DNA of 64,000 nucleotides from positions 1 through 64,000 of the forward strand of contig JACCGJ010001492.1 in assembly GCA_013407085.1 (NCBI GenBank), in the 5' to 3' direction. Source of the stretch: Atriophallophorus winterbourni (lineage: Eukaryota; Platyhelminthes; Trematoda; Plagiorchiida; Microphallidae). Positions 47,437-59,582 of the stretch are shown here, piece after piece (positions within the stretch are counted from its first letter, which is position 1; the number at the start of each line of letters is the position of its first letter). The position numbers and the translations under genes were made by a program. A model generated the notes under the pieces. It saw only the letters and a list, made by a program, of their open reading frames with translations, did no database searches and had not been told where the DNA came from.

Positions 47437-47567
47437 CCAATCAGCCCACATGCATGTTGCTAGAATTTGATTGGCTATATTTTCATCCAATCATAGTTGC
47501 ACGAGCTGATGTGTGATTGGGGAACGTGAACGGTTCACGTGGCCATTTGAGCCTTGGTCCCAATTGG
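47437..47567 (-). promoter_or_regulatory. CCAAT-box cluster, likely promoter of the NET-family gene
   Basis: CCAAT or ATTGG occurs at 47437, 47470, 47487, 47516 and 47560-47567 (the last as palindromic CCAATTGG), 130-260 bp upstream of the chosen ATG. Between them is an inverted repeat ACGTGAAC-G-GTTCACGT (47524-47540) containing the E-box CACGTG. This matches an NF-Y-type promoter. The transcription start itself is not visible. Confidence 0.6.
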
Positions 47568-47581
47568 AAAGTAGGAGAAAA

Positions 47582-48920
47582 TGCAAACAAACGATGTGCA
47601 TGAATGGATTCACCATATTAGCTCACGAATGCATAACTTTACTTTTAAAATCACAATAAAGCACTTTGGTGTTTTTAGGTAAATGATATGTGGCGAACTA
47701 GGAATAGTTGCACGTAATTATGACTTCAATTTACTCAAATAATATAAAGAATATAAGTACGTTAAACATTTGATTACGAGAATGGTAATTTTGACTGATA
47801 TGTAAGTAAAACAAAAAGTTTAAAATACCCGCGATTCGAAACGTTTACGCTAGGAAGCCAGAGTAATGTTTTGGACACTAAACCACTTTGATAAATCCAT
47901 AGTAGTGATAGAAAATCGTCTTCTTATTCTGTGAATAACTCTAGCTCACACGGAGCTGCCATACAAACATGAACAGTCAGCGTATGAATCGTCCTTAATT
48001 TTTTGTCGATTTCTATTTTACGAAACTCAGTGTATGAAGGTTATCGTAACCACTATAGTGGTTTCTTCGTTGTTGCTACTTATCAGCTATGAGTATCCGC
48101 CACCCTGATTTCGACCTGTAAGAAACCCATGTGAGACAACATAAAAGTTGTCCCGATAACAAGTTGCCATGCTGCTGCGTCAGATAGATGGACCATGGAA
48201 CAAAGAACAAATAATTTAATTTTAAATTCATATAGATTCGGATATTGCGTTATGGATACATTCCACATAAAGGCTAAATCAGTCAGCTTTGTTTTGGTCC
48301 GGGTACTTCGAGGTATGAATAACTAATACATGGAATTATATAACAATAGTGGTTGCGCTTCATACTCAAGCACCAAGTTTACCCCTATGACGAAAACTTT
48401 TATCGGTTTCAACCAATAGATAACCATATATCTAATTAGAAGTGCTTATACAATAATAATAAAATACGTAATTCGTTGGTACTTATCTGATAAACTTTGA
48501 TAAGTCAAACTCATTTGCTAACATTTCTCTCAAATTCATAATAAACAAGCAATTATTTGTGATACACATCGCATAGATTTCCTCATCATAAAATGCATGA
48601 TTGAACAACTGCAAGAATAATTTTAGAGTAATAGCGTTCATACCGATTGATTTTCTATTCTTCTGCCTAAACGTTAGTAGATCATAGGTTTCAGATAAAA
48701 GCAAGGCGATTTCATTTCCACCCAATATTTCCTAAGCCCTCGTCACAAATGCAAGGTGACCATGTATCCATTTACATTACTTAATCGAAATCTTCAAATT
48801 AACTTGCAAGACTTTGCGAACCATCTTGGTTTTCAATCTAAATTGTTATTTCGGACTCTGAAACATTCAGCAAATGTTCTGCAATATCTCTTTTTAATAA
48901 TTTCGGTCCATACGAAACAT
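47582..48920. other. No recognisable gene
   Basis: Upstream flank of the NET gene. Open frame 48483-48725 (minus) has no recognised domain. Confidence 0.4.
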
Positions 48921-48950
48921 CCTTATTTGCATGTACTTCCATCGCGTACA

Positions 48951-48992
48951 CCCCAAGACCGGTTTCGTACTGTTTGCACTCATCAGTTAGGG
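48951..48992 (-). ncRNA. Hammerhead ribozyme, R2 type, complete core
   Basis: Minus strand: stem I CCCTAA (48992-48987) with TTGGGG (48956-48951), 6 bp with one G-T; core CTGATGA (48986-48980); stem II GTGC-AAACA-GTAC (48979-48967), 4 bp with one G-T; GAAA (48966-48963); ACCGGT (48963-48958), a self-complementary stem III; cleavage site GTC, after C 48957. All conserved core positions are present. The zero-loop stem III suggests it acts as a dimer, as known for minimal hammerheads. Confidence 0.85.
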
Positions 48993-49190
48993 ACAGTCAG
49001 ATCAGAATCCGCATGTGCTTGAAACAGTGGAGGAATGGTGAGCAAGTTGTGCTTGTATACAGCTGTTGTATAAGGTTGGTATGACCAACCTGTTCAATCG
49101 TAGTTGCCCGTGGGTTTAACCCATCTAAATGTGTGTTGGCACATGTGAAATGAGCATAAACATGTATTTGCATGTATTTCTATCACACAT

Positions 49191-49232
49191 ATTGCACGGC
49201 CGGATATGCGCTGTTTGCACTCTCTGTCTATA
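49191..49232 (-). ncRNA. Decayed hammerhead motif, R2 type, second tandem unit
   Basis: Aligns base for base with 48951-48992 at +241, keeping GTGC-AAACA-GCGC (stem II) but losing CTGATGA (now AGAGA) and GAAA. Confidence 0.6.
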
Positions 49233-49544
49233 CTTAATGTGCCCCATAATAACGCAAAAAAGTCATTTTCAAATATTTTGATATGGAACAAGGATAACAT
49301 TCTTGTGAATATATGATATTTCTCATGGCTAACGTCTGCTAATTGTTGAAAGAAATTTGACCGTTTTGGATAAACCATCTCCAACACGCATAAAATGTGC
49401 CCGTTTATGAAAACGTATAACCTTCGGTATACAATCCAACATACGGACGAAAACGCAATTCCATGTAATCGCTGGCTTGCAAGCAATTATGTAACCAATC
49501 TGATAGTGTTTCATTGAATCGTTTATAAACACTAAATTATGTTG

Positions 49545-51200
49545 GCCTCCTTCGGTCGATGTCCACCATGAATGTACATCACTAATGAACATACAAAGTT
49601 TGGTTTGGTGAAACATTTTGTATATCGAGAATCGGAGAAACCATCGTAGAATTTTCCCAATTTTACTAAATACCAAAATTTAACTGGTATTCCATCCATG
49701 AGCTCCAAATCATGCCAAACTAGATTTTCTGATGGAAATCGCTTCGATTGTCGCGGGTGAATACACGAAATGTCGGTGAATGTCGACCACGAATACACAT
49801 CACCATCACAAGATGATCTCGTGATCCACTGCTAATCACGTGATTATACAGAATAGCAATATCTCTCTCAGCGTCCATTGCAATAGGCGGTACGCATTCA
49901 ATCAATGGCATTTGCACACTTTAGGTGTGAAATACGTTCATCTGCGGCGACCAATATCTATTCTTCCTTATTCTGAGGATGTCTTCACACTATGCATGCA
50001 AACGGAGAGGTCAAGAGCTTTTGCATCTATTTTGCAAATGTATTTTTCGAGCAAGATTGGCATACCCACAGGTCCTATTCCAGTTTTTAATTCTCCATAC
50101 GGCTGTTTGTCATTCTAAACATGACCTAGCCAAAGTATTAAGCGTGTTTGGGGTAGACAGACCTTGCTCTATAGACCAGCATCTTTCACTCTGTCCGTCC
50201 ATGAGATATTTCCTGAAATAAAGAGCATTCAACTTCCGCTAACGTATATTGCATTTGGCAAGCAACCACTGTAAATAAACATTGTTTTCTCTTCACGTTC
50301 AAATTACGGTTACCTAAACAGGCGAGTTTAAACAGGACAACATGACAGTTGCTCTGCTGATCGGTTCATCAATCTCCATATCCGCAAAAGTTGTAGCAAA
50401 ATATCGGAAGTGCTGTACTGCTTCAACCTGACTGTTTGATAGTAACTAGGAGAGGTGATACACTCCATTGACTAAGAATGTAACTGTCTACTTGGTGATC
50501 GCCAGCTCATAGTATTTTCCTTTTTCTCAAGTAAAGCAGTCTATTATCTACTGAAGATGCTGATAAGAGTGATTAATGACAAATAGCAGGGCATGGATAA
50601 ACATTGGTCTGTTCAGATTCACTCCTCAGTTATCGCATTGAGTGCTTAAGTATCTCCACTATGTTCTCACTCTGAATCTGTGATTCAGCAGCAGAGCAGA
50701 GAAAATGTCGAACAGCGTTGGACACAAAACAATTTCAAGAAACATTGCAGGACATAATAAGCGTTTGAGCTTTATGACATGCACATATAGTTCAACACTC
50801 TTTCAAACAATTATCTTGTAATTGTGAATGGGCGAAAGAGTAAATCTATGGTTGATTTTCCTTTGCGAAATGAATCTGTAATTCCTGTAGACGCAAGTAA
50901 AATAACTTTAACGAACAATTTAATTAGGATTTTTAGAATGGCAATCGCTCGTTAATTGTTACAATCGCCAGTTTCACACTTATAAACTGGAATGTTGTTA
51001 TTATTTTGGTATCCCGGATGTTTTGTGTGAGAGAATCCTCCTGTCAGCATTGAAGATGCATTCTGAAATGCGGCTGTGTTAAGGCCATTCTACAACACGG
51101 GTAGGATTCTGTCTCAGCAAAGAGGCTTCTTTTTCGATAGGCGGTCGATCAATCTAATGTAATAATCAAGAATAGAACGTTTGTTGATTAATAAACCTTC
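49545..51200 (-). mobile_element. RTE-like LINE, old copy from RT fingers to 3' end
   Basis: Minus-strand translation over several frames gives GITDSFRKGKSTIDLLF near 50850 (the conserved GFRKGRSTID block of RTE reverse transcriptases). Then comes SNAVRHFLCS near 50720 and VEAVQHFRYFATTFADMEID near 50430. RKLNALYFRKY lies near 50230. Two successive 3' ends are visible: GATGTGTATTCGTGGTCGAC near 49797-49775 and GACATCGACCGAAGGAGGCC at 49569-49550. The frame is destroyed throughout; the oldest-looking RTE copy here. Two nested or tandem 3' ends may mean two insertions. Confidence 0.65.
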
Positions 51201-53888
51201 AAGAGTCTCATGTAAACGCAGATATCCGTGCTTTTGAATAGATTTACATGACCCATAATTTTACTTGCTGCTTTTCGTCGAAAATTGGGTAACTGGGAGC
51301 TGCTTTGAAATTATTTAGGCTAGTGGTTATCTCAATGCCATCAATACAGCTTGATATTTTCCAAATATCCGCTGGGTTTTGGATACTGAGGTGGATTTCT
51401 GTCCAATAGCTATTTGCGCATAGCTTGAGAATCTACCATAACTTGATTGGTGAATAGTGAATGCCAGTTAGGCCTTAGCACTTCTGGACGTGATTTCCTT
51501 CTCTATCTGACCCCAGCATCCACCATACTTCCCAGGTAGTTGAACAGCTCAGCATAGTCGTGAACAAGTTTATCTATAGCAAAATTTGTCAGTTCACCTG
51601 ACCAGTCCTGAATGAGCACTTTACAATCGATGACATTGTCGTACGTCCACAAAAGTTGAGCAACTTAACGAAAGCAGTAGTGAATTTCAGATTTAGATCT
51701 CTAATCCGCTCGCTTCCACTGCTGCTTGTTTATGCTATTTTTGGTCTGATTTTCCGCCCTGCGAGTAAAACTCCTTGCAGTCCAGCTTGATCACAGTCAC
51801 TCACTGCCTAAAACAACGTGTAAAGATTTTTATTTTACTCAACAATATCTATTAATCGCGTCTCTTCCTAATTTTAGCGATGATCTCATTATGTTTGTGA
51901 TGTGTTTAATTGGTACAGAAAAAATCAGCTTTATGGTCGGTTTCCAATCATCATGCACTCAATGAGGATAGCAGAAAGCCATAAGATGTAAACTTATTGG
52001 CTGGTAGTAATCACATTAAGACAAACGGTGGCCGTCAAATGAGATCAGATCAGGGACGATGAGTATCAATCTAGTCTAGCCGCAGATTTTAGCTTTTAAC
52101 TGCTGCTTTCGATGTCACGTTCCAAAGATAGGGATAAACCACACACGATCTTGGTCCGCTGTGATATACGCCTGGGCAGTGCAATATGGCGAACTTGCAG
52201 TTGCACATGTAACATTTGCTTCCCATCGATGATATCCTTGAAAACATAGCAACAGCAGATCTGGTACTTCAAGACAAGGATACAGTCACAAGAATTACCG
52301 GGAAAAGCTTGATTCCAACTAAAAATTTCCCAACGGAACTCCTGTTCAAGATTTTTTCATTGAATTTTACACCCCAAGATTTTCCATGCTTGGAAAAAAC
52401 CCTTAGACAGTGGATGCACAATGTATGTGTTTTCTTCACGCTGGTTGAACCGTCATCATTTTCGAGCTCTAGAAACTTGATTCGCATTGGTTTCGATGGG
52501 CCAATCACCCGCCCTCACCGATTCCTTTATCTGTGGAGGCAGTTTTGCTGGGTCAGATAGGATCATGGATGTTGGTCAGGAGCAGGACTTAGTTGTCATG
52601 TGATATAAAAGACGCCAATCGTTGGAGAATTTTTGTAAATTGAAGTTTATCTGTAAAAAAATCCGGTTATGAGGGCCTTAAAACCATAATTGCGAGGTAA
52701 TTCTACTCACATCTAAGTTGAACGGGAGAGTTGATCGCAAAATGATATAGCAGCTGTCTCAGAAACTCAAATCTGAGAATCCTCAGAGTTTCAGTCAAAG
52801 AAACAAAAAACTTAATATACACTTGCTTTGATTTTGTAGCCTGGTCATTTCGGATGCATGAACAACGAATATTCATATTATTTCAAATTGAAGGTAGAAT
52901 TTTCTGTCACCTAAAGCGTATTCTAACTGAAAGAAGCATAATCTAAATATGCATTGTGTTTGTGCGAAGTGTTGCTATTGTATCGCATCTGTATTATGTG
53001 ATTATGAAAATGCGTGTCAGCTATGAACACTAGGAAAATAAAACTTAAATTTATACCCATTATATCTCGACCCACGTCCTTGAATCAAAGACTCTCACTA
53101 CTGGTGCACCACCAGTAAAATGTAGGAAAATAAACATTCTGAACTTCATCCATAAATCAGTTCAAACTACATTTCACGACAATGTGATTTTAGGCATATT
53201 ATGTTTAAGGACCACATGAAGTATGAATCAATCGTTTAGATGCCACCATTTCCATCTCGTGGGTCAAATTTTGAAACATCTCTGTGGAAGTGTACCGATT
53301 TAGCGAAATCAGCATTTAGACCTATTGGTTTTCGAACCACGCGGAAACGTATGACGGTCTCGGAAGTCTTCCAACGGTACACACGAATCACGAACGAGGA
53401 CCACACATCATGACTCGTGGCAGAACATGAACACTGCCGGGTTCTACAACGTGCATCTGTCTCAACCCGTCGAACGTTACATTTAGAACAAATTGAAATT
53501 GCCAAATGTTACTTTTATTGATTCAAACATCTTAGAAAAACGGTCGTGGAGTAGTCGGTGAATTGCAGGTTCGCTGGATGTAAAGTGTTTCTCACAAAAC
53601 ACTCAAACTCCACTTATCGCACAGTTCAAATTGCATCGAATGTCATTATGTTTGTATAAAAATAACGAGTTCATTCGAATAAAGGAACGCTGCTAGACGC
53701 GTGAAAATTCAAAATCCACTTCAAACAAAAGACTACCGTGTTGAAAATTAAACATAATACAAGGTACATTGATGCTGACAACCAGCTAAGTGTTTACCAA
53801 TTTTATAGCTCCAAGGCGAAGAAAGAAAATTGGGTTAAACGATTAATGTAATGGAAAATGTTTGTGACAGATCGGGGAATCATAATCA
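51201..53888. other. No recognisable gene
   Basis: The first 600 bases may be further upstream RTE sequence (minus strand) but I cannot align it. The 114-codon frame at 52216-52560 and the 79-codon frame opposite it show no known domain. Confidence 0.4.
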
Positions 53889-54037
53889 TGAAAAAATAAA
53901 GTTTGTAATGAATCTGTGAGAGTAGTTTATGGGTAACGTTTCGCTTCTGACCCTTGGTCTGACGAAGCTTCTGTGTCAGAAGCGAAACGTTACCCATAAA
54001 CTACTCTCACAGATTCATTACAAACTTTATTTTTTCA
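53889..54037. repeat. Perfect 63-bp inverted repeat of a PLE end
   Basis: Arms 53889-53951 and 53975-54037 are exact reverse complements, separated by 23 bases. The right arm plus spacer is a PLE 3' region with its hammerhead (53954-53996); the left arm is the mirror image of its distal part. TTTGTAA...CTTTATTTTTT resembles the region after the ribozyme at 27.46 kb. No PLE coding sequence is attached. Confidence 0.95.
53954..53996 (+). ncRNA. Hammerhead ribozyme motif, PLE type, intact stem II
   Basis: TTGGT (53954-53958), core CTGACGA (53959-53965), stem II GCTTCTG-TGT-CAGAAGC (53967-53983, 7 bp perfect), GAAAC (53984-53988), GTT with predicted cleavage after 53991, ACCCA closing stem I with one mismatch. 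One extra A stands between core and stem II. Confidence 0.75.
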
Positions 54038-54429
54038 GGGTTAAACGATTATTATCACCACACCAGATTGTTGAGGAAGTGCTGACACTTGTCGATAGGC
54101 AAACAAACTTTCCCTTGCATGATGAATTGACCATCACGTCTGCGCTGGTGAGATACATCTCGGTATTTGTTGTTGTATAATGAGTGCAAGTATAAATAAA
54201 ATGCATTAAGTGTTGGAAGAACCCAACGTAATGGAGATGAGGCAACAATTCCTAATGAACTACAATAAACGTATCAGGACTACCATTATATTATCATAGT
54301 CATTGTGCCTCTTTCAATTCCGATAAACTCAACCAATCAATTAATGATTCAATCAACATTTCACTTCATTGTGTGATGATAGGCACTTGTTTTTGAAATA
54401 CGACCATTTTATATTTTGTACACGAACGA
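54038..54429. other. No recognisable gene
   Basis: Spacer without motif. Confidence 0.4.
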
Positions 54430-54660
54430 GCCTGCGCAGCGTCACTGTTACTGTTGTAAGATGAACATGCTCTTTAGACCAGCTTTACAAATCACTTCAA
54501 TATTCGTTACTCTGTCCACCCGCGGTATGTTTAAAACGTGACGGATGCTCACTAAATGGATAGCATTCGTTTTCCGTTCATGTCGTGCCTATGGGGTTCA
54601 GGGTCCACTGATCTAAATTGAATCTTTTAGTACGAATGCGCTGTGTAATATCAATTTTGC
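54430..54660 (-). mobile_element. RTE-like LINE, internal fragment
   Basis: Aligns with 4660-4860 in the same orientation (GAACAT..CT.T.TAGACCA, AAATCACTTCA, GGATGCTC...ATGGA.AGCATTC..TTTCCGTTC.TGTC). The reading frame is lost and both ends are truncated. Confidence 0.7.
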
Positions 54661-55849
54661 CTTAATGGTCCTAATCCACATCATAACATCCTAAAATTAT
54701 TCTACGTCGCTCACCTGAGGCAATTTTAGTTAATTTATGTCACTCAACTCCAAAAAGAACCTGTAATGATTACTTTATTTCAATTAATTCGCGAGGTAAC
54801 CTCTTAATCATGGCGTTGATATATTATTATATTATTATATTGATGATATATTACAGCGTCAAACAGGTCAATGCTCCTCACGCTTATTGTCATTGATACC
54901 TGGACGTTTAAATATTTGCTATCAAAGTATTTTACAAAAAAATTACTCATCACTCCTCCATCAGACGCACAACTTTGAAGCATCATTGAGTGTTAAGCTG
55001 CACCAGAACGGACTACTGTTAATGACTCCAACTCTCGACCCGAACTGCTGGTGTGATTCGCTTTGTAAACGAAGCGGTTCGTTGTACAAAAAGGTTTCAA
55101 GAAAAAAACCATGCTCATCAGTTCGATTCATTCTGCTTAGTTTTAAAATGGAATTCCGTGCGTTGGATCGAAAATTCCCTCAACTCGCTTACAAGAAGCC
55201 AACATTTTGTCAAACTTAGATGCAACATTCATCCAAATGTCGACCGAGTCGTAGCATGTCTTCACAATCTGTCATTTTCCAATAAAATTTATCCACCACC
55301 AACTCGGAAATGAGCCAACTTTGAGATGTTGACGTTTTGCTGACAGTTCATTTGAAACGAAACTTATGTCACGTATTTCCTTATCGGGAAACAAAACAAA
55401 TATGCCACGTAAATTTATTTTTTTTAAATTCAGAAAGAAATTATTAGATTGTAAAACCAATTGGTTTGCATGAGGATAATTCCCAAGAATAACTAAGTTG
55501 TGTGTAGATATTTACGAGACGAGGTTTTTTCGGGGAGTTCAAGGTCACAGAGTATAGCTCGCCAGTGGCCTCATAAGAAATAATATATTCTTGTGTCTTG
55601 TCAAATTTAGGCCTTCAAAAATATGATTTCTCTTTGAGCCGGTTCAGTTGTTTCTCTATCAGACATTACATCTTTATACACCGAAGCCTAGATTACGTAA
55701 CCGAATTATAGGAACACGGTGTCTGTTTTTCCCGTAGTTTACAAAATGTTCTACAACGCAAAGCTGTTTACAAATGCGCCTCCAAAATGATGCTTTCCTT
55801 AGTGACCGCTTATATCACCGAGCGTCTAAGTTTGTCGACATGTTTTTCA
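54661..55849. other. No recognised gene; two overlapping open frames
   Basis: Frames 54887-55219 (110 codons) and 55053-55313 (86 codons) overlap in different registers. The second reads DSFCLVLKWNSVRWIENSLN and looks protein-like, but I know no family for it. Possibly an old element fragment. Confidence 0.3.
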
Positions 55850-56160
55850 TGTGCCATACGTTGAGGATTATATACGACTGGATCTGATGACACTTGCATA
55901 AAGGAAAATGCGAGGTGATTTTATTCTATCATATAATGTCCTTACAATTGTTTCCCACAACCTGAATAACTTATTCCAACTTCGAACTGTTAGCAACACC
56001 TGTGGACATGGTTGCATGCTGGAAATACCACACTCGAAACGGAAATGCCGGAGCTATTTTTATTCGGTGCGTGTGTTTTGTTTGGGGTACCCTACCCGCC
56101 AATGTGGTAAATTCCACTAGTTTAGCTATATTCACATAGAAACTTGATAATTATATGCGA
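55850..56160 (+). mobile_element. CR1-like LINE, C-terminal fragment
   Basis: The frame from 55908 reads MRGDFILSYNVL, LEIPHSKRKCRSYFYSVRV; after a frameshift FVWGTLPANVVNSTSLAIF follows, the standard end of a CR1-like ORF2. No tail identified. Confidence 0.75.
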
Positions 56161-58254
56161 GCTAACACTGATATCACCCAAACCTATAAACAAGTTAGCT
56201 CAATCATAAGGACCGATTTCTACCATGTGGTTATATTGAATCTTAAATCTTCTCTCTACCGCGAAATTGAAAGATCTTAGTCATCTTTTCAGGTAGACTG
56301 TTGCTTGAAAAAAGACGTTGGGCAGACACCACGCTCAACATAAACTTTTCCTATCTGTGTGTGACATGATATGCATTATTTTATTACATTTTTCCATAGT
56401 AAAATTTTCGTAGGTTAATATATGAATTTATCAAAGTATAATCAAATATTTTATCCGATTCTGATATCAGAGTTATAATATATTTAATTATCAAAATTCA
56501 AATCAAAGCTATCAATCTTCTGAGATTTAGTCCATGGAATTCGAGTGTTTATCATCAAGGCCCGAATTATAAAAGTTTGAAATTTGCCCTGGTTTTCTCT
56601 AACCGATGAGCACAAATGGCGCGAACAGGGTTTGTGTTGTGTTGTAAGAAGCATGAACGCATCATACTTGTTTGCGAGTAGGATGTAGCTCGCTTTGTTT
56701 TCACATAATTTCCTATAATTGATTTTATTCATATGACCTTCAAATAATTTTCACGCGAAGACATTGAACTAGTGGAAGGCGACAATCCTTCAAACTTGTT
56801 ATCTTGCTACGGAATACTTTCAATGATGTATTCATATCGCGTGATCAGACGGGGTGTAATTCGTTTTACATGAATATATCATATTTACACATAAAAACGG
56901 TGCTTTTCATCTTATGACCAAAGCGGCATTTGATGGTTTTTGGTGTGTTTCAATATAATTGAATAATAATCGATGTCACAAAGTAGTATCACACGCATAA
57001 CGTAACAACAAATCAAGTATCCACCGACGGCCCACGCATGGAATTGGTTAATAACAAGGTTGTCACAACGTCACTCGATGCGTTATGCTTCGTGTGGAAC
57101 AATGCGGGTGTATTTCTCACGTAGTGGATGTTAATCGTATCACGAGAAACTATTTGAAAACCCATAAACGAATAGAATTCATGACAATCCAACGAATGTC
57201 ACGACCTAGAGGTACGCGCGGGGACATATTCAACTTTTATATTTGGTAACATATAGGATATGTCGTATGCACTAGATTATTTAAGATGTAAACTTCAAAT
57301 TCTAATTTTCGAGCCGAAGATAAGCTCCGTGGTTTCGGCATGCGTCACATGAAGGCCGTTGGATTATATTTCAGGATGCAGGGAAGCATGACTGTTTTTA
57401 TACTTTAAGCATTCATAGATTGATATGGGACATTGGATGGCCTTTAAAAGTTTGAGTATTGCCCTGTGGTTATTGACCAGTTCGTTTCAAAATCATGATT
57501 CTAAAAGAACAAATCCCCGAGAAAGTCTGCAAATTTTGGGCGGTTAAAAGTTTGAATCAAATTTATAGTATGAATTTACTGTCAACACCACGAATATTTA
57601 TGAAAATGCGTCATCATCAGTGCTCTCAATGTTTGAATGAAGGTTGTGATAATTTAAAGATTGCCAAATTTTCCAACACACGCGACGACAATGGACAGAA
57701 CATCATCAAAACAACTAGTGAAGCATTTCTCGTTGCAGATATTGATCAGGATTAACTATAAACGGGAATATTGTGAATAGCATTGATGAATTACGAGTTT
57801 ATTTGCATTGAAATATTTATCACTGAATCATTTTGGGTGCTAAAGTCACATTTGATCATATTCAATTGCGACTTCCAATTAGATGTTTGGAACTCACAGC
57901 CATTTAAAGTAACAGATGAGAGAGTTCCCAAAATATGTAAATCTATTGAAGTGTATCTACAGTGGTACTCAAAATGGAAGGGCATTGCTCGGACTTGAAG
58001 TAAATTCGATACCACTTTGGAAATATCTCGTGCGGAATATACTAATTAGTTAACGAATCAATACAATATTTTATTGCTTTACTCACAAATTAAAAGCTAT
58101 TAGATGATGAATTTAAGACTGTCTCGATTTATCAACTATGAAACTTTATGAGTGGAAATAGTATGTGATAGATTTACGTATTGCAGGATTATGTACTCAT
58201 CGTAAAATGGAAGGACAAAGTAACAACTGCTACAGTTCTGATCTATAGAGAATG
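56161..58254. other. No recognisable gene
   Basis: The open frame 57495-57755 (86 codons, genuine ATG) contains HHQCSQCLNEGCDNLK, a Cys/His cluster without clear zinc-finger spacing. The frame at 57783-57998 has no known motif. Confidence 0.35.
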
Positions 58255-58735
58255 TTGATCCAACTACGACAGCACCGCCTATACTGATTGGGTCAGATGT
58301 ACAGAATGCAACTTGGTGGTATTTCTATGGTGAATTTAAATCTATAAGTAGATCATTATGCATACCTCACTTGCGATTCAAAATCGCTCGCAAAAGAGAT
58401 GCTAACTCTACTGCCATTGAACGTACGAGTTGGGAGTGAGTGAGTGCAAAATGAGTTGACTACTCACTTTGAATGCACTACGTGAAGTGTCATTTCCAAT
58501 CTGAGGATGAGCAGATATTGATCTCGACTGATGAACGCAGATCACGCCGTCAGCGTTCAACAGCCGACGATCAGCCGAGTATATACGATCACTTTGAGTG
58601 TGGTGGGAGAGATAGTTCCAACCCGAACTGGAATGTTAAGTCATCTGACACGCTGTCGCACATGACAACGTCATACGCTTGTGAGGATCATCCATGGTCG
58701 ACATTAACAGAAGGAGGCAAACAACAACATGTAAT
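58255..58735 (+). mobile_element. RTE-like LINE, C-terminal fragment and 3' end
   Basis: Nucleotide blocks for LRQHRLYWLGQMYRMQLG (58263-58315) and CTTGCGATTCAAAATCGCT are followed by a frame reading STDERRSRRQRSTADDQPS and YDHFECGGRDSS. The end is TCCATGGTCGACATTAACAG, AAGGAGGC and AAACAACAAC. Same end as the other RTE copies. Confidence 0.8.
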
Positions 58736-59582
58736 ACTAAACTCAACTGTATTTGTAATTACTATTGTTTTTTAAATGAAATGATATCGATTTTTTATCT
58801 GTCGCAATATATCACCGTAATTGGAAGTCAAACTCTTCAATATTTGATAGTCTTTGAATACCACATGGCGCCGAATGATAACGGACTGCTGCCATTCATT
58901 CGCGTTACGGCTTTGCAAAAAGTTGCTGGTGAACATAAATTGTCCCTGGAATACGGAAGCTACGCGGAGTCAATGAAATTTTAGACAAATGGCAAAACCT
59001 GAATATCAAGTCCACATTGTGGTCAAAAATTTGCGTAATACAACCTGGAGTTGTATATCAGAAATACGTTTTTGTCCAATCATCAAAAATTGTAAACAAC
59101 GTACGGAAACTTAAAAGTGTGACACGATATACTCATGTTCAAGTTGAATTAGTGATAATAAAGCGAAATCATTTGAGATTAACTATTTATTTACACTTCT
59201 TAATGACGATAGATTAAGTTGACCGGGTGATGACCATCTGCTTTAAATGCCGCTAAGATAAACGAGCATTTACTCATTCATATGTACATTGTCAGTACTG
59301 AGCCCGTTTAAGGATTGCCCTGATGCCCAATGCAAGAAAAAATGCGGAGGTTGTCTTCAAACATTTCAAAGTTTCTGTTTCATTTGCTCGACGAGGTCGG
59401 ATTCCGTGAGGGGACTGAAGTGCTCTAAGTCAACAGTTGTGATAAAATCGATTAGATGGCCGGGTGGACCACTCATGCGAACACGAAAGGATTTTGCCGA
59501 TTTCATCAAAAATATTATATTGGCAAACACTATAAAATATTATAAAGTGAACTGAAAATCATGTCCCACCTGGTGTATCCAA
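58736..59582. other. No recognisable gene
   Basis: The frame ending at 58981 (NDNGLLPFIRVTALQKVAGE) and that at 59289-59555 look mildly protein-like but match nothing I know. Confidence 0.35.

Larger units (their letters stand above)
48927..49240 (-). repeat. Hammerhead repeat R2, tandem, period 241 bp
   Basis: TTGCATGTA plus the following ribozyme half is repeated at 48927 and 49168. Between the two ribozymes lie H2 (TGGGTT/AACCCA, 49111-49123) and H1 (AGGTTGGT-ATG-ACCAACCT, 49073-49091), the same order as in R1. Stretches such as GAAACAGTG and CTGTTGTATA are shared with R1 at 62.4-62.7 kb, so R1 and R2 are distant members of one family. Confidence 0.8.

Noticed and set aside
47309..47440. 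N-terminal extension of exon 1 to 47440
   Set aside because: The frame there starts with TTG, preceded by an in-frame TGA; the first ATG is at 47308. Treated as 5' UTR.
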